The position numbers and the translations under genes are program-made. From CAYZQH01 sp050300015 (lineage in GTDB: Bacteria; Pseudomonadota; Gammaproteobacteria; Pseudomonadales; Cellvibrionaceae), in assembly GCA_050300015.1 (NCBI GenBank), contig JBNKWZ010000005.1, forward strand, positions 251,942 to 315,941: a stretch of 64,000 bases of DNA, read 5' to 3'. Below, piece after piece: positions 25,786 to 35,969 of the stretch (within the stretch, counting starts at the first letter, position 1; each line of letters begins with the position of its first letter). Under the pieces are notes generated by a model. The model ran no database searches. It was not told where the DNA came from and saw only the letters and a list, made by a program, of their open reading frames with translations.

Positions 25786-26829
25786 TTACCCTCGCAAACA
25801 AGTGGAAAACTCTGCGAGTTCTTTCATCTTTTCCGCTGCAAGGCCGGTGGAAATCGCATCCTCAGCCATGGCAACGCCGTCTTTCAGGCTGCCCACCGCG
25901 CCACCCACATAAAGCGCTGCAGCGGCATTCACCGCGATCATCATAGCGGCCTTGTCGCCTCGCTCCGAGCGCTCGCGGCCAGACAAAGCCTCTTGAATTA
26001 AGGCCAAAGACTCCTCAGCAGAGGACACAACCAAATCCACCGTACTGGTAGGCTCAATGCCCAACGCCTCTGGCGAAATGTCGTATTCGGTCACCTCAGC
26101 GTCTTTCAGCTCTGCTACGTGCGTGGGGCCTGCAATATCTATCTCATCTAACCCACTGGCGGCATGCACAACCAACACATGTTCGCTGCCCAAGCGTTTC
26201 AGCACCTCGGCCAAGGGAACACACAAATCTGGGTTAAACACACCAATCACTTGACGTTTCGCGCCCGCAGGGTTGGTCAACGGGCCCAACACATTGAATA
26301 AAGTTCGCAACCCCAATTCTTTTCTGGGGCCAATGGCGTGCTTCATTGCCGAATGGTGTGCGGGTGCAAACATAAACCCTACGCCTACCTCACTCACCGC
26401 ACGGGCCACCTGCTCAGCACTGAGGTTCAAGTTGACCCCTAGCGCCTCCAGCACATCAGCGCTACCCGTTGAACTGGTAATCGATCGATTGCCGTGCTTG
26501 GCAACCTTCACCCCACTGGCCGCCGCCACAAAGGCGCAAGCAGTCGACACATTAAACAAATTGGCGCCATCACCCCCAGTGCCACAGGTGTCCACCAACT
26601 GGGGCGCGCCGGCAACGGTAACCGGGGTAGCCAATGCACGCATGACTTGGGCTGCACCGGCAATTTCGTCTACGACCTCCCCTTTAACTCGCAAGGCCAC
26701 CAAGAGTCCGCCTATTTGTGCATCCGTGGCCTGCCCGGTCATGATTTGTTCCATAACGTCGGCCATTTCAGACTGACTAAGAGATTGACCCTCTACGACT
26801 TTTGCCAACGCTTGCTGTATGTTCACCAT
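25786..26829 (-). CDS. trpD: Anthranilate phosphoribosyltransferase
   Basis: Second step of the tryptophan branch. 347 residues. The phosphoribosyl-pyrophosphate loop is DTCGTGGDGANLFNVST, followed by KHGNRSITSSTGSADVLEALG and FNVLGPLTNPA. Its start lies six bases after the trpG stop, so translation is probably coupled. Not fused to the glutaminase. Confidence 0.96.
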   Translation of the reverse strand: MVNIQQALAKVVEGQSLSQSEMADVMEQIMTGQATDAQIGGLLVALRVKGEVVDEIAGAAQVMRALATPVTVAGAPQLVDTCGTGGDGANLFNVSTACAFVAAASGVKVAKHGNRSITSSTGSADVLEALGVNLNLSAEQVARAVSEVGVGFMFAPAHHSAMKHAIGPRKELGLRTLFNVLGPLTNPAGAKRQVIGVFNPDLCVPLAEVLKRLGSEHVLVVHAASGLDEIDIAGPTHVAELKDAEVTEYDISPEALGIEPTSTVDLVVSSAEESLALIQEALSGRERSERGDKAAMMIAVNAAAALYVGGAVGSLKDGVAMAEDAISTGLAAEKMKELAEFSTCLRG

Positions 26830-26835
26830 ACCCCC

Positions 26836-27414
26836 TTAAATTTTGAGAAAGTTTGCCAGTAAAGCGTGACCGTGGTCGCTCAATATGGATTCTGGGTGAA
26901 ATTGCACCCCTTCCACAGGCAAAGATTTGTGCCTCACTCCCATAATCTCTTCCATTTCCCCATCCTCTGATTCCGTCCAAGCCGTGACCTCTAAAACCTC
27001 TGGCAAAGTGGCCTGGTCAATCACCAGCGAATGGTAGCGAGTGGCCGTAAACGGGCTCGGAAGGCCGGCAAATACGCCCTGACTGGTGTGCACAATAGGA
27101 GACGTTTTACCGTGCATTACGTGTTTAGCACGCACGATGTTGCCGCCAAACGCTTGCCCAATACTTTGATGCCCCAGGCAGACCCCCAAAATGGGCACCT
27201 TACCCGCGAACCACTGGATAAGCGGCACACTAATCCCCGCCTCCATTGGGGTGCAAGGCCCCGGCGAGACTACAATACGCTCGGGCCTGAGGCTCGCCAC
27301 TTCCTCAACTGTCAACTCATCGTTTCTCACCACCTTCACGTGGGCGCCGAGCTCCGCTAAGTACTGCACCACGTTATAAGTAAACGAATCGTAGTTGTCG
27401 ATCATCAAAAGCAT
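26836..27414 (-). CDS. trpG: Anthranilate/aminodeoxychorismate synthase glutaminase
   Basis: Supplies ammonia to TrpE. 192 residues from ATG 27414 with GGGAAG upstream. Class I glutamine amidotransferase triad: nucleophile Cys in LGVCLGHQS, with His and Glu in VQFHPESIL. DNYDSFTYN at the N-terminus is typical of TrpG/PabA. TrpE is not in this operon, as in pseudomonads. The protein may also serve PabB. Confidence 0.95.
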   Translation of the reverse strand: MLLMIDNYDSFTYNVVQYLAELGAHVKVVRNDELTVEEVASLRPERIVVSPGPCTPMEAGISVPLIQWFAGKVPILGVCLGHQSIGQAFGGNIVRAKHVMHGKTSPIVHTSQGVFAGLPSPFTATRYHSLVIDQATLPEVLEVTAWTESEDGEMEEIMGVRHKSLPVEGVQFHPESILSDHGHALLANFLKI

Positions 27415-27839
27415 GACACTTCCCACCTTAAGTCAGCCCAGCATTATAAAGGAACTCCACTATAAATCGGGCGCAATTCAAAATCTCGCGCTTCACCGAG
27501 TCGAATATTTTTACAACATTCAGTTCTTAGCCCTAATTTATGTGATACAAGTCGCGATAGAACCCAAGACAGGTTAAACTTTTAGTCACAACCCAGTCAC
27601 AATTGGAATCTATTTCAACAACCGCTCGCGCACCCAACAGCGCACGGTGCGTGGCGCAGAACCAATGACCCAAATAAAAATCAAACAGGGATGACAACGC
27701 CAGCAAGCCCTACCCGAGACGGCCAACCCCCAAAAAGGGTATGATTTTTGCTTAAATTTAGACAATATAACTGAAAGAGCTTTTGTTTTCGCCCACTCAT
27801 CGGCGGGACGTTATAACAAAGCAAAAACAGAGAGTCGCA
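27415..27839. other. Divergent intergenic region trpG/DUF1631
   Basis: 425 bases between divergent starts, presumably holding both promoters. No trp leader peptide, attenuator hairpin or known riboswitch pattern was recognised by eye. An AT-rich block at about 27738-27780 is the likeliest promoter area for the plus-strand gene. Confidence 0.5.
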
Positions 27840-30215
27840 ATGTCTTATAAACCTTACAAGCCAAACCACTTGGAGCTCATCAACCAAAAAGGTCGCGAGC
27901 CCATTCAGCCACCGCGCTTGTTGGAACACATCAAGAAGTCCAGTATCGGCCATTGCGAACAACTGCTAGCACATTTGTTTTCTGCCACTGACGACCTGTT
28001 TTACGACCTATCCAAGCGGGCCAGCAGCAACAATGAGCAAAACTTGTACTTCGAGGCCATGCGCGAGATACGCGTCAAGCGTGAAGGCATTGCCAATCAG
28101 TTTTTGCGTGATGTGAATGAAAGCTTCTCTGGGCTACTAGACTCCCCATTTGAGGACGCCTTCGAAGACGACGATGACGGCGCCAACTTGTCCATCGTTG
28201 AAGGCGATGATCTTGAGGTGGACCTGGCACGCTCCAACATGATCAGTCGCGCACGTGACCTTTTCTACTCCGAGCTCAATGAGCTGAGCATTCGCCTAGA
28301 CCACCTATTGCTTCAGATCGAAATCGACGAAGACAACAACCCCGTCGACCCTCAGCAGCTGACAGAGATCTTTTTAGCGGCGTGCCAGACCAAACTGACC
28401 ATTGACATTAAAGCCAAGCTGATTTTGTTTAAGCTGTTTGAGAAGCACGTACTTAAACAACTGGGCCACCTATACGCGGATGCCAATCAAATTTTGTTAG
28501 ACGCGGGCATCATGCCCAAGATCCCAAAATCAATGGACAAAAGAGCTGTGCACGGTGGCGCACAGAATGGCGACAGCGAGCAAGGCGCCAGCGGTGGTGA
28601 AGCCCCCGGTGACAATAGCGGCTATTACCAGCAACCCTCTGAGCAATTCAGAATGGGCGTGGACGCACTCAGCATGCTATTGGCCACAGCACGCAATTTC
28701 GCTTTTGGCGGTAGCCCGCAACACGCCTTGCACGGTCAACCAGGCGTAACCCACCAAGGGTCTCACATGAGCAATGCTATGCCGCCTGGGGTATTCATCG
28801 GCGGTGGCGCACCCAGCGGTTACTATTTTTACAGCGCCAACCCCGGCCCCGTTATGGCCTCTCCTGAGTTGGCCTCACTGCTCACCCAAACGCAACCGAC
28901 CTTTGACGCGAGCCTTGCCGAAGGCCAGCCACGCAACATCGTGACCAATGCAGTACAGCAAGTATTGGCAGAGAAAAACCCCGAGCAACCGCAGGCCCTC
29001 GAGCAGACAGATGAGAATGTCATCAATCTGGTGGCGATGTTTTTCGATCAGATTCTGGCCGATGAATCACTCCCTGTGGCCATTCAAAGCTTGATTTGCC
29101 GACTTCAAATCCCTTTTCTGAAAGTGGCATTGCGCGACCATACTTTTTTCAACAACCCAGAGCATCCCGCCCGCCAACTGGTGAACACCATCACTAATGT
29201 GGGTATTGGGTTCGATGAAACCAAACCCATCGAGCGCGACCCCCTGTATAAAAAGATTGTAGAGGTGGTGCTTACCATCAACCGGCAATACAAAACCGAT
29301 GACCGAATTTTTAGCGAATTAAAATCAGAGCTCGATGCCTTCGTTGAACGTGAAGCCCAAAAAGCCAAAACCGTGGAGCAACGCACACGCCAAACGGAGG
29401 AAGGCAAATCGAAGATTCGTCAGGCCAAATCCGTAACGCAGCAGTTGATCTACCAAAAACTAAAAGATGTGGAACTGCCAGAATTTGTGCATGAATTCTT
29501 GACCAGCCACTGGTTACAAGTGTTGGTGTTTTGCTACCTCAAACACGGCCAAGAGAGCCATGAGTGGGTGTCGCACGAACAAACCATCACCGACCTCATC
29601 TGGATCAGCACGCCGCACACCGACGTCCGCTCTGTATCGCGCCGTGAACGATTATTCCCCGAACTGCTCGACCGCATCGAGTTTGGCCTGGAAAGCGCTA
29701 TTAACGATCCCAACGAGCGCAAAACCGTGGTCAACGCGCTAGAGACCGAACTGAGCAAATTGCATACAGATGAAGACTTCGTTGAGACCGAAACACTTAA
29801 ACCCCTAAGCGAAGAGCACAAAGAGGCACTCGGCAAAGGCGAAAACGACCCGAAAGCCTGGGACGAAATGACAGCCGTCGAACGCCAACAGGCGCGCTAT
29901 GAGGAGCTGTCTAGCTTACACTTTGAGGCGGCCAAAAATATGCCTACGGGCAGTTGGTTTCAGTATTTTGATGCAGATAGCAGTAAGACCTTGCGCTGTA
30001 AGTTAGCCTCGAAAATCGATTCTGAAACCTATGTATTTGTGAATCGACTCGGATTCAAAGTACTAGACAAAACCCGTAAACAATTTGCTTACGATATGCA
30101 GTTCGGCAAGGCCAAACCGCTGGATACCAACCCTTTATTCGATCGCATTATGGGTAAAGTGGTCTCCAACTTGGCTGATGAAGATTCCGATTCAACAGAA
30201 ACTGACCCCATTTAG
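27840..30215 (+). CDS. DUF1631 family protein
   Basis: 791 residues from ATG 27840; an ATG at 27783 would add 19 residues. A large cytoplasmic protein of the DUF1631 family. The N-terminal region contains RARDLFYSELNELSIRLDHLL. A low-complexity Gly/Ser/Gln/Pro region (about 245-330) is probably disordered. The conserved C-terminal half includes LPVAIQSLICRLQIPFLKVAL and WLQVLVFCYLKHG. The last about 90 residues (MPTGSWFQYFDADS, SETYVFVNRLGFKV) resemble a PilZ-like barrel but lack an obvious RxxxR c-di-GMP motif. No biochemical function is established. Confidence 0.8.
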   Translation: MSYKPYKPNHLELINQKGREPIQPPRLLEHIKKSSIGHCEQLLAHLFSATDDLFYDLSKRASSNNEQNLYFEAMREIRVKREGIANQFLRDVNESFSGLLDSPFEDAFEDDDDGANLSIVEGDDLEVDLARSNMISRARDLFYSELNELSIRLDHLLLQIEIDEDNNPVDPQQLTEIFLAACQTKLTIDIKAKLILFKLFEKHVLKQLGHLYADANQILLDAGIMPKIPKSMDKRAVHGGAQNGDSEQGASGGEAPGDNSGYYQQPSEQFRMGVDALSMLLATARNFAFGGSPQHALHGQPGVTHQGSHMSNAMPPGVFIGGGAPSGYYFYSANPGPVMASPELASLLTQTQPTFDASLAEGQPRNIVTNAVQQVLAEKNPEQPQALEQTDENVINLVAMFFDQILADESLPVAIQSLICRLQIPFLKVALRDHTFFNNPEHPARQLVNTITNVGIGFDETKPIERDPLYKKIVEVVLTINRQYKTDDRIFSELKSELDAFVEREAQKAKTVEQRTRQTEEGKSKIRQAKSVTQQLIYQKLKDVELPEFVHEFLTSHWLQVLVFCYLKHGQESHEWVSHEQTITDLIWISTPHTDVRSVSRRERLFPELLDRIEFGLESAINDPNERKTVVNALETELSKLHTDEDFVETETLKPLSEEHKEALGKGENDPKAWDEMTAVERQQARYEELSSLHFEAAKNMPTGSWFQYFDADSSKTLRCKLASKIDSETYVFVNRLGFKVLDKTRKQFAYDMQFGKAKPLDTNPLFDRIMGKVVSNLADEDSDSTETDPI

Positions 30216-30375
30216 GCCACCACTGTCGGATCGCACCAAAATAACAACAGCCTCGCCCGAATAGCTTTTGCCCAGCCCCCAAGTCTCTGGGCAATCTCTG
30301 GCCATAACGAGGTAAAACAAGGGCGAATTCCTGTAGACTTGGACGCTCACCCGCTTTGAATTGGACGCTTCCTTC

Positions 30376-32421
30376 ATGGACTATAACAGTGTCACGCAGG
30401 TTGCTTTCTTCAGTGCCAGCGTTCTCTCCGTTGTTCTCACCAGCTTATTCATTCGCAAATTTCAGCAAAGTCGGTTGATATGGCCACTCATATTAGGGGC
30501 CTCTTGCCACAGTGTTTGGTGTTTAGGTGTGGGCGTGCTGGCCATATGGCCCGCGGACAGACCGTGGCTACTGGCACTGGAAACGCTGCATTTCACAGGT
30601 TGGTTATTGGCGGCCCTGCTGACGACCGAGAGCTATTGCAAAGACTGTTTGCCGCGTCCCTATAAATTCGCCGTGCTAGGCGTTATTGCAGTGGCGACCT
30701 TTACCTCCGCGCTCAACATATTCGGTTTTTTTGGCACATTTGATCATTATCTATATGCAGTCCTGGGCTTGAGCCTTGCGATTGTGGGTTTACTCAGTGT
30801 CGAACAACTTTATCGAAATGCCGCGAGTGTGCGCTTGATTAAACTCATCTGCCTCAACCTTTCGGCCATATTTGTGTACGACGTGTACTATTTTTCACAG
30901 AGTTTAATCCAGCCGAACTTGGATGAGGGCTTTTTCCAAGTAAGGGCCGCAGTCAGTATTGTCAGCACGCTGTTTATGGGGCTCTCTGTTATTACACTGA
31001 ACAGCAACTTGGATCAACCGGCAAGACTGTCGCTGTCTCGCCCCGTGGTGTTTTATACCACCAGTTTAACCTTAGCCGGTACATTGTTAGCCGTTGTGGG
31101 CCTTGGTGGCTACTACGTGCGTGCACTGGGCGGCCATTGGGGAAGCTTATTGTACGCGCTGTTACTGGCACTTGCGATGATGAGCATCGTGTATATTTTT
31201 GCCTATCGCAGCGCGCGTGAAAAACTGTCTGTGCTCATCAACAAGCACTTGTTTAGCCACAAATACGACTACCGTTCTGAATGGCTAAAGCTCATTGAAC
31301 TACTGTCTCAACCGGCGGCTGCCGAGGACGTGCACGCGCGCGCCTTCAACGCTATTGCAGGTATCTTCAAATGCCGGGGCGGTGCGCTATGGATGCACAA
31401 AGGCAAGGTGTTGGCGCCGGTGTATCAGCACAACATCTCCGTCAATATACTCGAAGCCATTGAGCCCGAGTCCAGTGAATTCGTTCGCGCGCTCAGCGAC
31501 GCGGAATGGGTGTTCTTTCCCTCCTCAAAAGGCAGCAACGACCCACTAGCACAATACAATGAGCACTTGCCTGAGTGGGCTTTCTCCATCGAAGGCATCT
31601 GGTTGGTGCTACCCTTAATCAGCGAAACCCGCCTGATTGGGTTTATGGTGCTAACCTACCCGAAAGGCGAGGACTCCCTAAACTGGGAGGACCTGGACCT
31701 GTTAAAAACCGTTGGCCGTCAAGTGGCAAACTACCTACTTCGGCACGAACAAACCGAGCAACTTGCAGAGGCACGTCAGTTTGATGCATTCAATAAACTG
31801 GCGGCCTACGTCATGCACGACCTTAAAAACCTCATCGCCCAACAATCTCTTGTGGTCAAAAATGCAGAAAAGCACAAGGACAACCCGGCTTTTGTGGATG
31901 ATGCCATCCAAACCATCACTAATTCCGTTGCGCGTATGAATACGCTGCTGCGCAAATTGCAACGCAACGAACCCGAAAGTACGCGCGTATTAGAGTTGCA
32001 AGCCGTGCTCGTGGAGGCCATCAAACGCTGCCAAAAAGCACAACCCCAACCCACCTTGCGCAATGATGAAACCACCATTCGCGTTAAAGCCGATTGGGAT
32101 AGCCTGGTCATGGTGTTTGTCCATCTCATTCACAATGCACAAGATGCTACTCTTGGAACCGGCTTTATTGACGTGGATGTCAGAAAAGAAAGTGGGGTCG
32201 TCATGATTGCCATTGAAGACAATGGCGAAGGCATGGACGATGATTTTCTGCGCGACCGGCTGTTCCGGCCCTTTGACACCACCAAGACCGGCAAGGGCAT
32301 GGGCATCGGTGTCTACCAGGTGCGCGACTATATACAAACACTCGGGGGCACCTTATCCGTCGAAAGTACCTTGGGCGAAGGTACCACTTTTACGGTGGCA
32401 CTCCCCATATTAAGGTCATAA
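30376..32421 (+). CDS. prsK: PrsK-like membrane sensor histidine kinase
   Basis: 681 residues from ATG 30376. About eight membrane helices fill residues 1-290, followed by a GAF-like domain (about 320-465), a phosphoacceptor helix with His in AAYVMHDLKNLIAQQ, and a HATPase domain (HLIHNAQDA, EDNGEGMDDDF, GKGMGIGVYQVRDY). Layout and H-box match PrsK, the kinase of the PEP-CTERM/exopolysaccharide system. It is paired with the sigma54 regulator gene 140 bases downstream. No PEP-CTERM or polysaccharide operon is present in this window. Confidence 0.88.
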   Translation: MDYNSVTQVAFFSASVLSVVLTSLFIRKFQQSRLIWPLILGASCHSVWCLGVGVLAIWPADRPWLLALETLHFTGWLLAALLTTESYCKDCLPRPYKFAVLGVIAVATFTSALNIFGFFGTFDHYLYAVLGLSLAIVGLLSVEQLYRNAASVRLIKLICLNLSAIFVYDVYYFSQSLIQPNLDEGFFQVRAAVSIVSTLFMGLSVITLNSNLDQPARLSLSRPVVFYTTSLTLAGTLLAVVGLGGYYVRALGGHWGSLLYALLLALAMMSIVYIFAYRSAREKLSVLINKHLFSHKYDYRSEWLKLIELLSQPAAAEDVHARAFNAIAGIFKCRGGALWMHKGKVLAPVYQHNISVNILEAIEPESSEFVRALSDAEWVFFPSSKGSNDPLAQYNEHLPEWAFSIEGIWLVLPLISETRLIGFMVLTYPKGEDSLNWEDLDLLKTVGRQVANYLLRHEQTEQLAEARQFDAFNKLAAYVMHDLKNLIAQQSLVVKNAEKHKDNPAFVDDAIQTITNSVARMNTLLRKLQRNEPESTRVLELQAVLVEAIKRCQKAQPQPTLRNDETTIRVKADWDSLVMVFVHLIHNAQDATLGTGFIDVDVRKESGVVMIAIEDNGEGMDDDFLRDRLFRPFDTTKTGKGMGIGVYQVRDYIQTLGGTLSVESTLGEGTTFTVALPILRS

Positions 32422-32560
32422 TGTACTGCTCCGCCTGCAGAACATTCAGAATTGTTTTACCATTAACGATAAAAGCACAACCCTTAACGTGCGGCAGTGA
32501 GGTTCCATTGCACTGTACCGCGCGCTTCATTCACCGCATAATCCATATACGATCGAGCGC

Positions 32561-33937
32561 ATGAATAAATCTTCCGACAAACAAAAACTCCTCATCGTTG
32601 AAGACGACCAAGGCCTACAAAGCCAACTGCGATGGCACTTTGACCAGTATGAAGTCATACCCGCCATGCACAGGGAAGAGGCTCTCGCTGCCGTGCGATT
32701 GCACGAGCCCCCCATAGTGCTACAAGACTTGGGCTTACCACCAGACGACGAAGGTGTAGAAGAAGGCTTTCGCTGTATACGCGAAATCGCCGCTTTAAGC
32801 CCACAAGCCAAAATCATTGTGATGACAGGCAACGCGGATTACGAAAATGCGGTACGAGCAGTGGCCATGGGCGCCTACGACTTTTATCAAAAACCCGTTA
32901 ACGCCGAAACCCTCGACTTAATCTTACAGCGCGCGTTTCATATTTATAATCTGGAAGAGCAAAACCGCAAGTTACAAGAACAGCAACAAACACCTTTGAA
33001 TGGCATTATTGCGTGCGACCCAGGCATGCTTAAGATTTGTCGAACCATTGAAAAATTGGCGCCTAGTAACGTTACTTGCACACTCACCGGCGAAAGCGGA
33101 ACCGGCAAGGAAGTGCTGGCTAAGGCCCTGCACCGTTTTAGCCCCCGAGCAGAATACCGTTTAGTGGCCATTAACTGCGCCGCAGTCCCCGAAAACCTTA
33201 TGGAAAGCGAACTGTTTGGGTATGAAAAAGGCGCCTTTACCGGTGCAGCCAAACGCACCCTAGGTAAAGTAGAAACCGCCCACAAAGGCACCTTATTTTT
33301 GGACGAGATTGGCGATATGCCTCTGCCTTTGCAAGCCAAGCTTCTACGTTTTTTGCAAGAGCGAACCATCGAACGCGTAGGAGGACGCGAAGAAATTCCG
33401 GTGGATGTGCGCGTGGTGTGCGCCACCAACAAAGACCTGCAACAGATGGTGAAAGACGGCACCTTTCGCGAAGATCTTTTCTACCGCATTTGCGAAATGG
33501 AAATTCACATTCCACCGCTTCGAGATCGGCATGGTGACAAATTATTGCTGGCGCGACATTTCTTAAAAATTTACGCGGATCAAAACCAAGTGAAAGTGTC
33601 TGGCTTTAACCCTGAAGCAATTGAAGCCATTGAAGCCTACGAATGGCCCGGCAACATTCGCGAAATGGAAAACCGCGTGAAGCGCGCGGTGGTCATGGCC
33701 GAAGACAAGCTCATTTCGTCTGAGGACTTGGGCATAAACCCTTCTGGAGAGCTTGCCATCAATCTGCGCCAGGTTCGCCAAAACGCAGAGCGCAACGCCA
33801 TCTTACGAGCGCTCACCATGACCGAAAACAACATCTCGGCCACCGCCAAACTGCTCGGTGTAACTCGCCCCACCCTTTACGACCTAATGAAAAAATACAA
33901 CATCCAGTCTTCCTCCACGGAGCCTCAAGAAGATTAA
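32561..33937 (+). CDS. prsR: PrsR-like sigma54-dependent response regulator
   Basis: 458 residues: receiver domain (1-125) with phosphoacceptor Asp in IVLQDLGLPPDDE, AAA+ sigma54-interaction domain with Walker A GESGTGKEVLAKAL, GAFTGA loop as YEKGAFTGAAKR, Walker B TLFLDEIGDMPL, and a Fis-type helix-turn-helix near the end (ISATAKLLGVTRPTLYDLM). The partner is PrsK. Targets are usually sigma54 promoters of exopolysaccharide/PEP-CTERM genes elsewhere. Followed by a hairpin at 33986. Confidence 0.9.
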   Translation: MNKSSDKQKLLIVEDDQGLQSQLRWHFDQYEVIPAMHREEALAAVRLHEPPIVLQDLGLPPDDEGVEEGFRCIREIAALSPQAKIIVMTGNADYENAVRAVAMGAYDFYQKPVNAETLDLILQRAFHIYNLEEQNRKLQEQQQTPLNGIIACDPGMLKICRTIEKLAPSNVTCTLTGESGTGKEVLAKALHRFSPRAEYRLVAINCAAVPENLMESELFGYEKGAFTGAAKRTLGKVETAHKGTLFLDEIGDMPLPLQAKLLRFLQERTIERVGGREEIPVDVRVVCATNKDLQQMVKDGTFREDLFYRICEMEIHIPPLRDRHGDKLLLARHFLKIYADQNQVKVSGFNPEAIEAIEAYEWPGNIREMENRVKRAVVMAEDKLISSEDLGINPSGELAINLRQVRQNAERNAILRALTMTENNISATAKLLGVTRPTLYDLMKKYNIQSSSTEPQED

Positions 33938-33985
33938 ATTATCGAAGGCGCGCTTTGCCAATAACAACACTTTTTGCGCCACTGC

Positions 33986-34007
33986 GAAACACCAAGGACG
34001 GTGTTTC
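33986..34007. terminator. Hairpin after prsR
   Basis: Perfect 8-base stem GAAACACC and GGTGTTTC with a six-base loop, between the convergent ends of prsR and radA. No strong T-run follows, so terminator function is plausible but not certain. Confidence 0.5.
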
Positions 34008-34079
34008 AAGTTAAGAACTTGTCACAGCTTCGGTGGCGTAGACTTGCACTTGGCTTTGCTTAAAGCCGTAAAGCTGTAG

Positions 34080-35438
34080 CTAAAAGTAATCCAAAGCTTC
34101 ACTGAGCTTTTTCACTGGGATAATCTCTAGCCCAGGCATAGGCTCTTTACCCACATTGGCCGCTGGCACAATGGCTTTTTTAAAGCCGTGTTTGGCGGCT
34201 TCTCGCAGGCGCTCTTGACCACTGGTGACGGGGCGGATTTCTCCGGCCAAACCCACTTCGCCAAACACCACCAAATCCTGCGGCAGGGTACGGTTTTTAA
34301 AGCTGGAGACTATGGCAAACAACAGAGCCAAATCCACGCCGGTTTCCATCACCTTAACGCCCCCCACCACGTTCACAAAAACGTCTTGATCGCCCATCTG
34401 AAACCCGCCGTGGCGGTGTAAAACGGCCAAGAGCATCGCCAACCTATTCTGCTCAAGCCCCACGGTCACACGGCGAGGGTTGCCATGGGAGGTGTCCACC
34501 AAGGCTTGAATTTCCACCAACAGCGGGCGAGTGCCCTCCCACACCACCATCACCACAGAGCCTGCCGCCACTTCTTCGGCACGCTGTAAAAAAATTGCCG
34601 AGGGGTTAGAGACCTCCTTCATGCCGAGTTCGGTCATGGCAAAAACCCCCAGCTCGTTCACTGCACCAAAGCGGTTTTTGTGGCCACGCAGGGTACGAAA
34701 CCGCGAGTCATGTGATCCCTCCAGCATAATGGAGCAATCAATAATGTGCTCCAACACTTTAGGGCCAGCCAGGGAACCATCTTTCGTCACATGGCCCACC
34801 AACACCAAAATCGTACCCGTCTGCTTAGCGAAACGCGTGAGGCTTGCGGCACATTCACGCACTTGCGAGACACTGCCAGGTGCAGAGCTGATATCCGCCA
34901 AGTGAACCACTTGCACCGAATCCACCACCATCACACCGGGAGCCACCGACTTGGCCGCCTCGATGATTTTATCCACGTCCGTTTCAGACAAAACCTGAAG
35001 GTTATCCGAAGGCAATTTAAGGCGCTGCGCCCTTAACGCCACCTGCTGCAAGGATTCCTCACCGGTGACATACAGGGCTTTTTCACCCTGAGCCAAAGCA
35101 CACAAGACTTGCAGCAATAGCGTGGACTTACCCGCCCCGGGATGACCGCCGATCAAAATCACCGAGCCGGCCACAAAGCCCCCACCGAGCACTCGGTCCA
35201 ACTCGCAAAAACTAGAGCTCATGCGCGGCAGCGCCTCGGTGGAAACTTGATTAAGCGTTTGTACTTCTGCAGTCAATTGACCGGTATAGCCCCCGTGGCG
35301 GGTTTTGGCGCCCTGAGCAGCGCTTAAGCGAACCTCCTTAAGACTGTTCCAGGCACCACAATCAGTGCACTGCCCCTGCCATTTGCGGTAATCGCTACCG
35401 CACTGATCGCACACATACGCGCTCTTCCCCTTACTCAC
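34080..35438 (-). CDS. radA: DNA repair protein RadA
   Basis: Branch-migration helicase/recombination mediator. 452 residues from GTG 35438, preceded by GGAGGC; it overlaps the end of the NADAR gene by eight bases. N-terminal zinc finger YVCDQCGSDY with QCTDCGAW, RecA-like core with GGHPGAGKSTLLLQ, the RadA-specific KNRFGAVNE, and a Lon-like C-terminal domain (VNVVGGVKV, GEVGLAGEIRPV). In-frame extension upstream of GTG is not supported. Confidence 0.96.
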   Translation of the reverse strand: MSKGKSAYVCDQCGSDYRKWQGQCTDCGAWNSLKEVRLSAAQGAKTRHGGYTGQLTAEVQTLNQVSTEALPRMSSSFCELDRVLGGGFVAGSVILIGGHPGAGKSTLLLQVLCALAQGEKALYVTGEESLQQVALRAQRLKLPSDNLQVLSETDVDKIIEAAKSVAPGVMVVDSVQVVHLADISSAPGSVSQVRECAASLTRFAKQTGTILVLVGHVTKDGSLAGPKVLEHIIDCSIMLEGSHDSRFRTLRGHKNRFGAVNELGVFAMTELGMKEVSNPSAIFLQRAEEVAAGSVVMVVWEGTRPLLVEIQALVDTSHGNPRRVTVGLEQNRLAMLLAVLHRHGGFQMGDQDVFVNVVGGVKVMETGVDLALLFAIVSSFKNRTLPQDLVVFGEVGLAGEIRPVTSGQERLREAAKHGFKKAIVPAANVGKEPMPGLEIIPVKKLSEALDYF

Positions 35439-35916
35439 CCTCGCCTCCGGCGGCGCTTTCACGCAGTTTACGGCGAATATCCATCCAAATTTTGCCCAAT
35501 TGGTTTTGACCACGTTGATCGCGTCCGATACCCCAGTAATGGCCGTACTGGGACGTTTCAGCAATTAATAGATCATCTGTGGACAGCAACCACTCTCGCA
35601 CCTCTGCGTGGGCGCAAGCTTTGGTATACAGTGCGCGTGTCATCAACACCGGGCGCAGCGTCTTAAACTGCTTGCGCTTGGGTCGAAACCAGCGGTTACC
35701 CAGCTTGTGCGCAGCCTCAGCGGTTGTTGCCGCGCAAATGGCTTCAAAGTCCCGCCCCGGGTCAAACTTATTGGCTTGGTAATAGTGCTCTGCACTCAAC
35801 CACTCGCGCTCGTCCAGCGTAAAAGGGTGTGCGGATACCGTAGACAAAAGGTTTTGGCCGTCAAAGCGAGAAAAACACACGGCATCTTCAAATTTTGTGG
35901 AAGGTTCAAATAGCAT
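35431..35916 (-). CDS. NADAR family protein (YbiA-like)
   Basis: 161 residues from ATG 35916. NADAR signatures: LSAEHYYQANKFDPG, AAHKLGNRW, and YGHYWGIGRDQRGQNQLGKIWMD in parts. NADAR/YbiA proteins act as N-glycosidases on riboflavin intermediates or remove ADP-ribose from guanine in DNA. The gene overlaps radA by eight bases, so the two are co-translated. It is divergent from the DnaT-repeat gene with 53 bases between starts. Proximity to DNA-processing genes is compatible with a nucleic-acid role, but housekeeping metabolite repair is equally possible. Confidence 0.88.
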   Translation of the reverse strand: MLFEPSTKFEDAVCFSRFDGQNLLSTVSAHPFTLDEREWLSAEHYYQANKFDPGRDFEAICAATTAEAAHKLGNRWFRPKRKQFKTLRPVLMTRALYTKACAHAEVREWLLSTDDLLIAETSQYGHYWGIGRDQRGQNQLGKIWMDIRRKLRESAAGGEGE

Positions 35917-35969
35917 GGCAACAGCTTCGCCTAAAAAAATGTTGGCAATGATGGTACATTGACGCCCTG

